64,000 bases of DNA from Antedon bifida (GCA_963402885.1 OY727095.1:31005001-31069000); one strand, 5' to 3'; numbered from the stretch's first letter, positions 14,001-34,602 are shown. Program-made: numbers and translations. Notes: a model not told the origin generated them from the letters alone.

Positions 14001-17000
14001 ATACACACCCTTCTCTTGCGATTTGAATTATCTTCAGCCATGTTTACGTGGTTGTTGACAGCAAGGTTGTTGTTGTTTATAAGATTGTTAAAAGTTAGAA
14101 AGGCAGCCTGAAATAAAAGATTTAAACGGCTGTTATTAAAAACTATATTTATCATGACTTTTATGTGCGAGAGTACCATTTCCAATCATATAGGGATATG
14201 ATTTAATTCAATTGAAGGTCTCACCATGAGGAGTTGGGGGTGGGGGCCTGCCCAGTGTTTCATCTTTATGTTTCATCTTTATGCCATGGGCCCCCACAAG
14301 CTACAGTACCTACAGTATTTATTAATTATATGACATTAATTAAATAAATGATTACTTGATACTTATTTTTCCACTATGACCACCACAATATTTTGTTTGT
14401 ACAAACTGACAGTAAATGAATCGGTACTTGATACCATATTAATTATTAGATGAATGACATGACGACAAATATTAATTCTTCATTTACTAACAGTATAGCG
14501 TTTTAATTATTATTTCTTAAATAAAACAATTTTTTATTTACAATTATTATTTCACAAACGAATTTGCAACTGGTTCATTCATTAATGTCATTTATTTTCC
14601 ATAAATAATATAAAAAATAAAACAAGTACACCAGTGATACACAAGGCATTTGAATGGCTATTAATAAAAAATACAATGTAATTGAAAGTAGAAAAGTAAA
14701 GATAAATGTCAGGATCAATGATTGTGTAAACAATCAAGGTTTGCAAGTAACACACAAAACCAGACAGAATGCAAGCAATCAATAAAACATCAAGAGATCA
14801 GTCGCCATAAACCGAGACAAGAGTAGCTTTGAGATTATGTTTAAAACTAGAAATGGTAAAAATCGAATGGTTCAAAAACTGGATGATTCATTTATTTTTT
14901 AAATTATAATCATCATATACTATTAATACTATCAATTTTACACACCAATTTTTCAACTCTATTCACACCATCCAACTCATTATTGTATACTGTATTGTAT
15001 ATTACACATTTAATTAATAGTCAGGGTAACTTGATACTATACTAAATTCACAAGTGAATGACATTATGACAAGGGATATTTATTATCTGTATTGGTACAG
15101 TTTTATCATAATTTTAAATAAATTAAATAGCATGGAATAATTATTTCACATAATATAATGAGAATTGGCAATATCCATGATTAAAAATGGTTCAAAAACT
15201 GGATGAATATTATTTAAAAAATTATAACTATTATACATTATTATTGAACACATATAAAGATACATATTTTTGTTCGAAATTCAATTTTAATGTCACATAA
15301 TATAATAGAAATAATTCAATTTAACAAAAAATTGGATGAAAATCATTTTTACCTGAAAAATATAATGTAATTTAAGCAAAAAATAGTCAGATTGCCAGCC
15401 ACTGGGCTTTTGATTGAGTTTATGTTGTCTTTTATTTATTTTTTCCTACTTTATTCAATCTACAAAATGGCCAATTTAAAGTCTGATTTTTTAAATCTTA
15501 ATTTTACATGTTTTGGGAGGACTATAGATCTTTAATAATCAACGAAATTAAATGTAAAGATGTCTTTCTAACCTACTTCTTTGATTTCTGAATTTATTAG
15601 TGGTTTTGAAAATATAGAAGGTGGAAGATTAAACCAATTTTACAGTAAATTAAGTAACATTCAAACAGGACACAAAACATATTCCGATTGAACAGGTTCA
15701 ATGTTTGTATGTTTATCTTCCTATCAACATGCACAATGTCAGGCCTACATGATGATTCACAAAGTCCAAGTAACCACGCAGTGTGTGCATGCTTCTTGAT
15801 AATACAGTAGTTCAAAGGTCATAATGTACAATGCATGCAGATTGACAGACAATAACATGCTTTTATTTTATTTTGGAATAGAATACTGTATTGTCAAATT
15901 TTCTTAAGAGTTGTTCTAAAAGAATCAGTATAATGGGGAATGGGCCTGCTGTGTTACAATACTACATACTTGCATTTGCATGCAGGTCTTGTCTTTTTAA
16001 AATTGTAGGTGTGCTACAAATTGCAGTCCTCAATACATTCAGGGGTGCTGTAGGTGTGCTACAAATTGCACTCCTCAATACATTCAGGGATGCTGTAGTT
16101 GTGCTGTTTGTATTTTGGTGTGTAGAAGTTTACCAAATTTAAGTGTGTTGTAAATCACACTCCTCAAGGGCAGTTTAGGAGTGCGTTAGGTGAGTTATCG
16201 CACTCGCTCGCCTTAAAAGACAAGGCCTGCATTTGAAATAACTGTAATAAATACTGTACATTCTTTTAGCAAAAGGAGATCCAAAAAAAATATCATGGGG
16301 TTCTTCAATAGTACTAATAACATACTGTCAAATGTTTATTATGTTGACATGAAGGAATGTCAAATGGCAACAGAAATAAACAATACAAATGGTTAAGATT
16401 TAATGCCAGGTTGTGCTTCGAAATCCTGTATAGTTTAATTTTACAACTTTTTCCAAATGGTGCTTTGATCGCAATGTATATTTTTTTGGCAATGTTTAAT
16501 TAATTTTAATACTTAATTTAACTTGTAGCCGCAATAAAAAAAATGTTACACCTCAGTAGCATTCATTTCGAAAAAGAATGCTCCCTCTTTAGTTTGCAAA
16601 AGTAATCTCGAAATAGTTTTTTTTTTATGGAATTTGGTTTTACATATCAATCACACATTTTGTTGCCCTGTAAATAGATTATTCAGACTACGGCAAGATT
16701 TCAACTTTGTGGCATGACACTTCCTGCGACCAACTCGGCAAGATTGGATATGTGCATTTACAGGAACCGAAATTCCTTGACAGCGCTTTTTTAAATTGGC
16801 AATAATTTTTTTAATTCAATTCAAGTTGTGATGTCTATCTTTATTATTTAATTCATAAATAAACATTTTCAATAATAAATATCTGTGGCCATCAAACTTG
16901 TAACACAACAGGCCAACCTATTCAAGAGTCAAACTACATAGGCCTAGAAAGGAAGGGCCAACACGTCAATACGTCCTTGACCTTATCAGCCCACACCCAC

Positions 17001-17197
17001 ACAGGGGTGTCGTCTCTAGGCCTAGTTAGAGTAGCCATGCATGGGATGATAGCTAATTTTAGGCCGGCCGGCTAAGCTCAGCCGGCCTCACACGTACACA
17101 CAGAGAGAGATGATCAAATAAATTGAAAATTGCTTACATCGTGAGGATCTGGTTGAACAGAGTTGCGTTTACTGTCCGTTATAGTAAATGATGGCAT
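2053..17197 (-). CDS. GNE: Bifunctional UDP-GlcNAc 2-epimerase / ManNAc kinase, complete, 12 exons
   Basis: Catalyses the first two committed steps of sialic acid synthesis in the cytosol: UDP-GlcNAc to ManNAc, then ManNAc to ManNAc-6-phosphate. Coding exons in transcript order: 17138-17197, 13881-14107, 12456-13060, 8991-9203, 8310-8397, 7503-7713, 5942-6071, 5445-5513, 4054-4206, 3683-3865, 3395-3511, 2053-2288. All junctions are GT/AG and keep one frame for 763 aa (human isoforms 722 and 753). The epimerase domain is about residues 50-420, with [11 protein letters not shown] near 57-67. Arg304 and Arg307 match the human CMP-sialic acid feedback site (the sialuria arginines 263/266), so feedback control is expected. 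The ROK kinase domain starts at DLGGT (454-458), with putative catalytic Asp558 in DNDGN and a zinc site of His610, Cys620, Cys622 and Cys627. The start lies on a separate exon and adds about 42 residues before an internal Met43 that fits the human short-form start. The family call is very secure. Confidence 0.97.
2350..2493. mobile_element. MITE-A copy in the last GNE intron
   Basis: Full-length copy: left TIR TAAGCTCTGTCTCCACTATC, right TIR GATAGTGTAGACAGAGCTTA. The near-palindromic interior has CCCATATATGG and CTACCATATTTGGGCACATC blocks. It sits 62 bases from the acceptor of the last GNE exon and directly precedes the captured ATP6V1B fragment. Confidence 0.9.
2502..2622 (+). pseudogene. 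Captured fragment of ATP6V1B (end of intron 2 plus exon 3), inverted
   Basis: On the plus strand this stretch reproduces the end of ATP6V1B intron 2 (shared CAGCTATAATACAGTAGCT) and most of exon 3 (shared GATGGATCCCAGAGAAGTGG). The parent is the minus-strand segment at about 27263-27406. The copy lacks 24 bases of exon 3 (8 codons, from after TTTCCAAAG to before CTTGCTG), has point changes, and stops at GTAGTTCA just before the exon end. Intron sequence is present, so it was copied from DNA rather than from mRNA. MITE-A sequence flanks it on both sides. It lies in the last GNE intron and is antisense to GNE. No function is implied. Confidence 0.92.
2624..2665. mobile_element. MITE-A right-end fragment
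   Basis: Only the right terminus is present: CACTTTTGTCAAACTAG, then CATAGTGTAGACAGGGCT and TTA. It is joined directly to the end of the captured ATP6V1B exon fragment and marks the distal boundary of that insertion. Confidence 0.85.
2831..3370. mobile_element. TIR element (family C), 540 bp, TAA target duplication
   Basis: The ends are inverted copies: TACCCCTTTCACACCAAAA on the left and TTTTGGTGTGAAAGGGGTA on the right. Both sides are flanked by TAA (2828-2830 and 3371-3373), the 3-bp duplication typical of PIF/Harbinger-type elements. Several CTCCGGAGTT / TTTTGGTGTGAAAGG segments repeat internally near both ends. No transposase frame, so it is non-autonomous. It lies in the last GNE intron, 24 bases from the donor of the penultimate exon. 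Confidence 0.85.
4463..5356. mobile_element. TIR element (family E), 894 bp, in a GNE intron
   Basis: The termini are inverted: GGGCCTGTTTCTGCTGAA on the left and TTCAGCAGAAACAGACCC on the right, both flanked by TAA. The subterminal regions are full of AATCGATTATT / ACCGATTA motifs in both orientations. The middle is less AT-rich and carries AGGCCTA words. I see no transposase open frame, so it is a non-autonomous DNA transposon, perhaps PIF/Harbinger by its target site. Confidence 0.8.
6096..6251. mobile_element. MITE-A copy, 25 bases upstream of a GNE acceptor
   Basis: The left end is CGCTCTGTCTACTTCAAAC and the right end GATAGTGTAGACATACGC, with TAA on both sides. The internal AAATATGGTAGTGATATG unit is partly duplicated. 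On the GNE strand it lies just upstream of the acceptor of exon 5942-6071, overlapping the expected branch-point region. Confidence 0.85.
6864..7007. mobile_element. MITE-A copy, degenerate left end
   Basis: The recognisable blocks are CAAATATGGTAGTGATATG (twice), GACATCGTCATGTCCATATA and the right terminus TTTGATAGTGTAGACATAGCTTA. The left terminus has decayed into a T-rich run. It lies in the GNE intron between exons 7503-7713 and 5942-6071. Confidence 0.8.
8505..8925. repeat. Locally duplicated sequence in a GNE intron
   Basis: Two kinds of segment recur. TTTAGGCAAATAGGAT followed by an AGAAGG block occurs near 8509 and again near 8662. ACCTCCAACCAA followed by CAGTCCCCTCAATT occurs near 8600-8660 and again near 8878-8920. 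This looks like old tandem duplication, or two related insertions side by side. No termini or coding content recognised. Confidence 0.65.
10811..10965. mobile_element. TIR element (family D), 155 bp
   Basis: Strong terminal inverted repeats of about 40 bases: GGTTCCCACTAGCGACGCAA on the left and TTGCGTCTCTAGTGGGAACC (with a one-base shift) on the right, each followed inwards by ACGTCCTTGCGTT-type sequence. The outer bases are TAAAG...CTTTA. It could fold into a long hairpin. Located in the GNE intron between exons 12456-13060 and 8991-9203. Confidence 0.85.
12225..12365 (-). repeat. SINE fragment (same family as 23163 and 25318)
   Basis: Read on the minus strand it contains GATAGAACAAGTCTTGGAAA and then GGTCCAGTGT, matching GATGGAACAAGTCTTCTC and GGTCCAGTGT in the better-preserved copy at 25318-25560. 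The tRNA-like head is not clear here. It lies just downstream of the donor of GNE exon 12456-13060. Confidence 0.55.
14855..15540. repeat. Diverged dispersed repeats, related to TIR family B
   Basis: The segment GGTTCAAAAACTGGATGA occurs near 14871 and again near 15188, each followed by a similar AT-rich stretch. From about 15280 the sequence parallels the 23715-24036 element: AATTTTAATGTCACATAAT, AAAAATTGGATGAA, TTTTTACCTGA, the CACTGGGCTTTTGATTGA block, and a right end resembling GGACTATAGATCTTTAATA. It is more degraded than the other family B copies. It lies in GNE intron 1. Confidence 0.55.
16005..16170. repeat. Short tandem duplication, 45-bp unit
   Basis: The unit GTAGGTGTGCTACAAATTGC followed by CCTCAATACATTCAGGG begins at 16005 and again at 16050, nearly identical. 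A third, degraded unit begins near 16095, and AATCACACTCCTCAAGGGC follows at about 16155. A small plus-strand open frame here (15891-16142) results from this repetition and shows no protein similarity that I recognise. Confidence 0.75.
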
Positions 17198-17204
17198 AGT
17201 TTAT

Positions 17205-17420
17205 CTAACCTTGAATCCAATGTTGGTCCTAACTATCCCCTTCTTTAATATTTTGTGAAATGGGATCACTTACCTCAAGAAATATTTTATGTACCGCCCC
17301 ACACAACGCTATCTCTCAGCCTTTGGAAATGAAATAATAGTTATCAAATACGCATGCGTCTAATGTTTTCTCCACCATCTATCCAATAGAAACACGTGTT
17401 ATATTTAAGTATTATAACTA
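17205..17420 (-). promoter_or_regulatory. GNE 5' region: non-coding first exon and promoter candidate
   Basis: Upstream of the GNE ATG there is an acceptor TTAG ending at 17205, only 7 bases before the start codon. A good donor (CTTGAG then GTAAGTGATC) has its GT at 17273-17272, so a non-coding exon should end at 17274. Beyond it lie an NRF1-like CGCATGCG (17351-17358), a CCAAT motif (17383-17387) and a CACGTG E-box (17393-17398). These are motif matches only; the transcription start is not determined. Confidence 0.5.
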
Positions 17421-17760
17421 ATTATTAATACTTGATCTCTCATTGGTGGTTCTTTAGATAAATTAATTGCATAGAAAGCTGCCACACAGGGTGATCGATA
17501 CTCATAACTACTACATACAAATAATGTCTAGATGCTTTTATGCACATATTTAATACGTGGCATAAATAAAACAGAATAATAGAATAGAAGTCATCTATTT
17601 AAATAAATCTTGAGAAGATACAATAAAATAAAATCAAACACAAAGGTTTTAATCTCTCCTACTAATTAATAGTTTTATCATAGAGCTAATTTTTTTACCT
17701 CCATGGCTTTATTATAATTTTATATGATAAAAACAATTAATAATTATTGATCTGATAGTT
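17420..17760. other. Intergenic, nothing recognised
   Basis: AT-rich sequence upstream of the GNE promoter. I see no exon, repeat termini or RNA gene in it. Confidence 0.5.
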
Positions 17761-17761
17761 A

Positions 17762-18205
17762 GGTGACAAAACCTCTATATATGTTAACACCACCGGTCAC
17801 AAGTTCAAAACTCAAATAAAAACAAGTTTTTTGGTCCCACAATCGGTCCTTGGCTGGTTTAGAGCACTGGTCTTGTAAAACAGGGGTTGCAAGTTCAAAT
17901 CTCAATAGAGACTAACTTTTTAAGTGTCAATTCAATGGAGTTTTATCTTTGGCTGCGCACTCAGCCATTTGTTGGTGACAAGCCTCTATATTTCAAGAGT
18001 TTAGAGCACTGGTCTTGTAAAGCAGGAGTTGCGAGTTCAAATCTCACTAGACGCTAACTTAAATTAGGTGCCTGTTAATTTTTAAACAAGTTACTTTATC
18101 TTTGGTTGCAAACTTAGTCATTGGTTGATGACCTTTGTCTCCAATTCAGAGGTTGAAATCACTGGTCTTGTAAACTAGCGGTCGTGAGTTTATATCGACA
18201 AAACG
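17762..18205 (+). repeat. Tandem tRNA-Thr(TGT)-derived repeat units
   Basis: Three units carry a tRNA-Thr-like core: GAGCACTGGTCTTGTAAAAC near 17862, GAGCACTGGTCTTGTAAAGC near 18003, and ATCACTGGTCTTGTAAACTA near 18158. In each, the anticodon loop CTTGTAA holds TGT. The first two are followed by a B-box-like AGTTCAAATCTC. A more decayed unit begins near 17764 (CACAAGTTCAAAACTC). Units are about 140-150 bp apart and share spacer sequence such as TTTATCTTTGG and CCTCTATAT. Complete acceptor stems are not evident, so these look like tRNA pseudogenes or a tandem tRNA-derived SINE, not working tRNA genes. Confidence 0.75.
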
Positions 18206-19250
18206 ATACAATAGACAACTTCCATACGAATTAATATTTAATAATATATTCTACAATCTAATCCCATATAATATATTGCTTCTATTTAATTTCTTTTTAA
18301 CATTGAAAAACATTTTCTAATGTTCTAGAAGAATGTATTTTCCTTCTCTGAAAACTGATTTTTTAGTATATACCGTACCATATATATTTCAAAAATATAT
18401 TTCCAAGTCAGTGTGTGTTATTGGTACATGTGCACAATTCGATCTCAAACCAAACATTCTATATTCAGTGTCAACTAAGTCACGAAACTTCACGCACATT
18501 TAATGATTTTTGTCTAAAATCAGCCATTTACATAATACTGTATTTACTATTAAACATTTCATTAGCACAATTGTACAGCTGTCTTGGGTTTTAAAATAGT
18601 TTGTCTGCAAAATCTTACATTTGAGATGACATAACATAGTACAGTAATACATTAGAACATTTATAGTATCTAAACAAACCGCTGCTGTTAGTGTTCAGTG
18701 TTGATCAAATGAAGTTATTATATTTGACCCTGCAGCAGATATTTATTGTGAACTTGGTATATAACTAGATAGGTTCACATTTAGAGTTGATCATGATGTA
18801 CTTAAGATGTTTACTTGAATTGCAGCAGAATTGATCAGTCTTCTCAAATGCATTACTCTGAGTTGAGGATTGAATCAAACAAACCAGGTGTTCAGTTTAT
18901 CAGATATTTCCGTAAAGCACACTTTTTTTTAATTGATTTTTTTCACATATCATTAAAACAAAGTGAGTTAAAATTTTATTTTGAATAATTGAACATGAAT
19001 TTTGTATGTGAATGTGCCTGTCTGTAGCACTGAATGTTGAGTTAATGAATATTTAATAAACATTAATATTTCTCAATCTTTAATTAAATACACCATCAGT
19101 GGAATGCAACCCCATAATATCCATAAATTTATATTTTTCACCTTTTTTCTATACTAATCTATGTTGTAACAGTATAAAAACACAAGTTTAATGTTTACTT
19201 TACCAAACAATATACCACTCATATATTAATTACATCTTTGAAGGAACATA
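18206..19250. other. Intergenic between ATP6V1B 3' end and GNE 5' end
   Basis: AT-rich; no exon or transposon termini recognised. It lies between two genes transcribed in the same (minus) direction. Confidence 0.5.
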
Positions 19251-19316
19251 GAATTACATTATTAGTACCATACCTTTGTTACGATACACAATTTATTAAT
19301 TATTAATATTATAATT

Positions 19317-29436
<10,120 letters not shown>

Positions 29437-29560
29437 CTTTTTCTATTAATTTTCTATTAATACAGTCACATGATTCGCGTGACGGATTTTTAAGGACGAA
29501 TCCAGTCGTCACGAGGCGATTGTATTCGACAACACATTTTGCTCTAAATGTATGTGGTTT
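29437..29560 (-). promoter_or_regulatory. ATP6V1B promoter candidate with CLEAR-like motifs
   Basis: Within 50 bases upstream of the ATG are GTCACATGAT (29465-29474) and CGCGTGAC (29476-29483). Both resemble the CLEAR element GTCACGTGAC, through which TFEB-family factors control V-ATPase and lysosomal genes in vertebrates. Neither is a perfect match. The transcription start is unknown, so part of this may be 5' UTR. Confidence 0.35.
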
Positions 29561-31171
29561 TAACCGAATTTATTTTAACAAATTGAAGAAAAACAACAAA
29601 CATTATATAACTTGTTATACATTTTAATCAACAGTCAATAATAACTAAACAGGTCTATTTATTACTTTTTTTGTGAAATATGCTGCATTGAGAGATGACG
29701 ATAAGGAAAAGTCTAGTAGAACTTTTATGCATATTTGAGGGCGACAAACTAGGAGACACTTCTTCTTTTGGAGACAGACTTTTTTTCCAACAACAAGCTG
29801 CACACAACCATGCCATCTTCACAATAAAACAGGTGCTCGACTTTCGAACTTTTGCATGTGGTCAACAATAAGGTAATTTTTAAATAATATTCTAAGCATA
29901 TCAACAAGTGTCTGTCATTATCATCATCATCTTCATGTGTTTCACTGTTATGCATTTATAATAATGTACTGTAGTTTTTAAAAGTCATATTTTTCTGGCC
30001 CTCAGTTTGACATTGTTTTGGTGAGCCTATCCACCACCATCGCATCGGCATTTCCAAGCCGCCGAGGTGGCATGCCATGGGAATTTGGTTGCCAACATGA
30101 TTGTGGTGTATTCGGTGTAGTGTGATTTATTTCCCACACGTATATTCGCCGATTCTGGGTGCCCTGACATGGGATTCCAATAGAATCTCCAGTTCAATAA
30201 GTACTTTGAAATAAGTCAAATTTATAATCAGATAATTTATTTGGTGTTTTAAATTCCTATTGTTAGGCCCTATGCCGATTTTTTAACTGTTATCATTTTA
30301 TCATTATCTCACTCAGGGCAGTGAACTCATCACTTTGTTGGCAGCCTGGCCTACTTCTCACATACTTACTAATACTGTAACTATGCCTATTCAAGTCACA
30401 ACTGTTTTCTTTTATTTTGAATAACTGTACAACTGATATATGAAAGATTATGTCCTCTACAATCAATTGAAGATGAATATCACTTTACTTCAGTTTGTCC
30501 CTTTTATTCAAATATTAATTAGAACTACAGTAAATAATGTTTTCCTTTTATACAAATAACACATCTATTATTAAAATTTATTTATGTTATGTCTAAATAC
30601 TGATCTCATTACTAAGAAAATATTTATTTTTTAAATTTAAACGTAGAATAGAAGAACAGAATTTTTAAACGCACTCTAATGTTATTTATTTAACTGTTAT
30701 ATTGTAAATTATTTGGGCCAAAGGCCATATATAATTAAGTGTTTTTTGGATCATTCCAAGGAAAGAAAGAAATATATATTATTTACTATATCATCTATTT
30801 TACTACAGATTGATACAGGCCTATGTTTTTATCTTGATAATTTTGATTGACTTTAAAAAAATACTTGAATAAAAAGTTAAAAAGAAAGGAAGTCTAGGGC
30901 CTTCCTATTAATATTATGAATTAAACTTTTTCTTTCTGATCCCAGAAAAAATTTATTATATAGGGCCAGTAAACAGTGTGAGTGTGTCAAGTTTACTAAT
31001 TTAAATAAAGCTTGTTATATTATCAAAGCCAATTGTCAGTGCACATTTAATTGCTGTATTGGTCAATGTATATTTCCTGTCATCCACCCATTTGTATGTT
31101 GCTTTGTTTTATTGTTCCATGCTGCAGCCCAGTATAGACATTTATCTTGCATCTTATGGGTATTTTTTTAG
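29561..31171. other. Divergent spacer between ATP6V1B and the PC-esterase gene
   Basis: The two genes point away from each other here. The esterase start codon is preceded by a strong acceptor (TATTTTTTTAG, ending at 31171). At least one non-coding 5' exon must therefore lie upstream in this spacer; a possible donor is AATAAGGTAATTT near 29870. A slightly G+C-richer patch with GCCGCCGAGGTGGCATGCC lies near 30060. No coding exon seen. Confidence 0.5.
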
Positions 31172-31183
31172 TGAATTTCAAAG

Positions 31184-33590
31184 ATGGCAGCCCTATTTTT
31201 CACAGAAGATGTGCAAAAGCTTTTGATGAATTCATTCGTTGTCCTTGTTGGTGATTCTAGTAAGTATATACAGTTGTGACCTTAAGAGTAAGTTACCCTG
31301 TCCAAACTTTCCTTGCATAAAATAAATTATATTAGTGAAAGAGGCACGAGGGATTAATACCAACATGGAGGTAAAGATACCAGTAAGATAGCCCCTGTAG
31401 TAGAAATTATCTCTGTATTTTTGTTTTTCAAATTTAAGTATTAAAGTATCATTTTGTTTGATTGTTATTGTTAAATGATGAATTTTTTTTTTGTGATGAT
31501 TATTATATGTTTAGTACACTTAAAAGATATATTGTCCCCCTAAAAAAATGTTGTTGTTGTTGAATGCCATTTTATTGTCTAACTTATTTCTCCATGTTGT
31601 CACATAATAGTTCACTTTGACCAAAAACTGGATCTATTCAAAGTCCGATTTTATTAATCTTTATTTTTCAGGGTTTTTTTGGGGACAATACATCTTTAAT
31701 TAATTTGTGTTTCTTCTATTTTATAGATCAACGTGGTATTTATAAGGATCTTATTCTTTTATTGCAATCTGATCGTAACCTCACAGCTGCAGAACTCAAA
31801 AGCAAGGTGACGTGTTTATAAACAAGCTGACTTAGTTTGACTATAATGCTCTACAATGTCATAATATAAAGTTATCCAATCATTTCGAAATGTCTATTGT
31901 TTGTACATTACTGTATATTATAAATTACTGTATTCTAAACCTTTATTTATAAATTTACTATAGGGTTCAGAGAGTTGCCTTAATGATGTCCAGATTGAAC
32001 AGAGTCCAAAGTCAAATGGTATCGACTATAGGGAGGTACGAGAATATAAGACGGACTTCCATTGGGTCAGGTAGGTTTTTAAATTTATAATATATAGCAG
32101 AACCCCTATTATGGGGACACCTTCAGGACCAAACAAAGTGTGAATTATGATTGCCCGTACTGTATATATTACAGTTTTACACCTTAATCCATTCAACAAC
32201 AACCCGTTCATTTTGAGAAAGTGTCCCTTTAAAAGGGGTGTCCTAATAGAGTGGTTCTATTAAAATCGGTACCACTACCTACAATTACACTACCTACAGA
32301 TTGTCCTAAACAGAAATAAAAAAGGGGGTGGAAATAAATAAATTTTGATTTAAGATTGGATTTTTGAATGAACACTCTTGTATAGCATTAGATTGTGTCA
32401 CAGTTTTGCAAATGTTACTGAATAATGGATATTGTTTTTGCTTTTACAGGTACTATTTTGTGACACGAGTTAACAGTAAATACATGAAGTCCATCTTTAA
32501 CAATCTATTAAATCTTATGCCTGATATCCTGATAATAAATTCATGTGTCTGGGATATCTCTCGTTACGGGCCTCACTCCATGACTGCGTACAAGAAGAAC
32601 CTAGAGAAAACCTTCTTGGCTCTAAAGAATCAGTTTTGGGAAAGGTGTAGGATTATTTGGAACACTGCCCTGCCTGTAGCTAGTAAAGTAAAAGGTGGGT
32701 TTTTACTACCAGAGTTGAGCTATTTATCAAACTCTTTGAATCGGGATGTAATTGAAGGCAATTACTATGCGTGCCAACTTGCCGAGCTTCACGATTTTGA
32801 TGTCGTTGACCTGCACTATTTGTTCAAAGAGCTGCTGCATTGGCGTGCCAGTGACGGTATTCATTGGAAAGCGATGGCTCATCGACGAATCTCAAACATT
32901 TTGCTGACCCACATCTGTGACTCTTGGCAAATTGAACTGCCTCGTCACAAGATGAAAATGTTTGATGCTGTATCGTCGGATGTAGACCCAATGAAAAAGA
33001 TCATTAACAGCGCCCCGCGACCGATGGTCGACAAACGTTCCAATTTCACCGAGTTAGATAATTTGCCGCAGTATCTCGACTTTGACAATATCGGGGCGAA
33101 TCCAAATCCAGCGAAAAGAATGCGACCAAATCCAATTGAGGAAAACACAGCAAAACGGACAAAAATAAACAGTGAGCGCATCCCACCACTGTTAATGCCT
33201 GTTAATCGCCAACATTTGCCAGGGCCATATTTACCACCTTATCCACGCTGTCTACCACCACAACCATATCTGCCACCTCTACAACAACAAAGAATAATCC
33301 CTCCTCCCCTTCCACCTCAACAAAAAGTATTCCACCCAGGCGTCCTGCATTCCATGCAGCAGTTTTGGCACTTGTATGTTAACGAAAGTTACAACTACAA
33401 TCGCCGTTATGCCAAACCATATGAACCTCGCATGTATCGTGATTATCCGGAACACCCGTCGGCGCGCCATGTGCCATATAATTATCGCGATATCATGACC
33501 AATTCTAGAATGGAGTACATGCATCGCCAGCAGCAGCGTATTGAACATGAACGCATATCAAGCTTTCGATATGTTAGAGTTTTGCCTTAG
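31184..33590 (+). CDS. PCED1: PC-esterase domain protein (FAM113/PCED1 type), complete, 4 coding exons
   Basis: A member of the GDSL/SGNH-hydrolase-like PC-esterase family. The substrate of animal PCED1 proteins is not known to me. Exons: 31184-31259, 31727-31806, 31964-32070, 32450-33590. They join in one frame to 467 aa (human PCED1A 454). The start is chosen at the ATG 13 bases after a strong acceptor. Motifs: VVLVGDS at 19-25 with Ser25 as predicted nucleophile, INSCVWDISRYG at 117-128, GGFLLPEL near 170, and DGIHW at 223-227 giving the Asp-His pair. Residues from about 290 form a Pro/Gln/Tyr-rich tail rich in PP, Arg and Tyr, as in the vertebrate proteins. No signal peptide or membrane segment, so probably intracellular. 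Whether it corresponds to vertebrate PCED1A or PCED1B cannot be told. Confidence 0.95.
31520..31699. mobile_element. TIR element (family B), short copy in PCED1 intron
   Basis: Ends TTAAAAGATATATTGTCCCC and GGGGACAATACATCTTTAA. The interior includes GTCACATAATAGTTCACTTT and GACCAAAAACTGGATC, shared with 23715-24036. It ends 27 bases before exon 31727-31806, so it supplies sequence very near that acceptor. Confidence 0.82.
32094..32261. mobile_element. TIR element (family L) in PCED1 intron
   Basis: The left end GCAGAACCCCTATTATGGGG leads into ACACC; the right end reads GGGGTGTCCTAATAGAGTGG and then TTCTAT. The ends are imperfect inverted copies. Similar sequence occurs at 58913-59052 and, more degraded, around 60145-60475. 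Confidence 0.65.
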
Positions 33591-34602
33591 TATTTTGATA
33601 TTACATAGAGCAGAGGAACTGAATGATGTCTCAGGAACGGAAACCCAAAAACCTATTTGTCTAATACTGTTTATTATAAAAAAAAAAATTTAAAAAGGAC
33701 TTTAGTTCACTTTTGTCTTTACAACTAAAAAAAAAAACATTGTATATATAAAGCTGATGCCAAATTAAGCCCAGATATTGCTGCATATTATATTTACTAT
33801 AGTTTGACATATATTCATTAAATCATTTTGTTATTAAATTCAAAAACATTGCCAGGAAGTTATAAAAAAAAAAGATTACTTAGATTGCACAGAAGTACCT
33901 GGTATTGATTTCTAGGGAGTTTTTGATTTTGTAAAAAGTGGTAGAGTGTAAATGTTCAGGCTAAACAGATAGCATATTGAATCCCATTGTTATTTTTTAT
34001 TATCATTACTTTGACACATTTTTCATAAAGTGGGTGTGGTTTTTAATGTAACTTAACAAACACATAATTTCTCAGGGTAATTGCAATAATTTTTTTTTAT
34101 GATTTTCATAAAACTTCACCTTAAAAACGTAACGCCTTGATAAGTCTTACTACCTCTTGCTTTGTAGTCTATAGAGAACACAACTCTAATATAAAATGAA
34201 CCAAAAACAGGGTAATTGCAATAATTTTATACACAGGCTTTCACAACTCAACATAGTTAGATTTTACGTAAGATCATGAACATTATGGCAGTTTTTATTA
34301 TTCAGATGATTTAGATTTTAAGTTTTTATTTCTTGTTCTAGTCGTTAGTGTAGTTGTTTGGAAACACTGTAAATAGAATACCAAAGAAAAAGTGAAAAGG
34401 TATTTCATGATTATAGTTGTCTTATGGAAGAGTGCTATAAAGATTCTCATTTTTTTATACTGTAGGAGTGAACATTGTTTTGTAAAATATCATTAAATTA
34501 TATTTTTGTTGTTTAAAATTGTCTGAATATGGATATATTTTATTGTTTACTGTGTTCATAGTTACCGACCGTCTCGCATCATGTATAGTTTTGAATAAAT
34601 TT
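33591..34602 (+). other. PCED1 3' UTR and polyadenylation signal
   Basis: Non-coding continuation after the stop codon with several A-runs. The best polyadenylation hexamer is AATAAA at 34594-34599, about 1 kb after the stop. It is followed four bases later by a family B element, so the transcript would end at or just inside that element. Two similar GGGTAATTGCAATAATTTT segments (near 34076 and 34210) suggest a small duplication. Confidence 0.5.
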
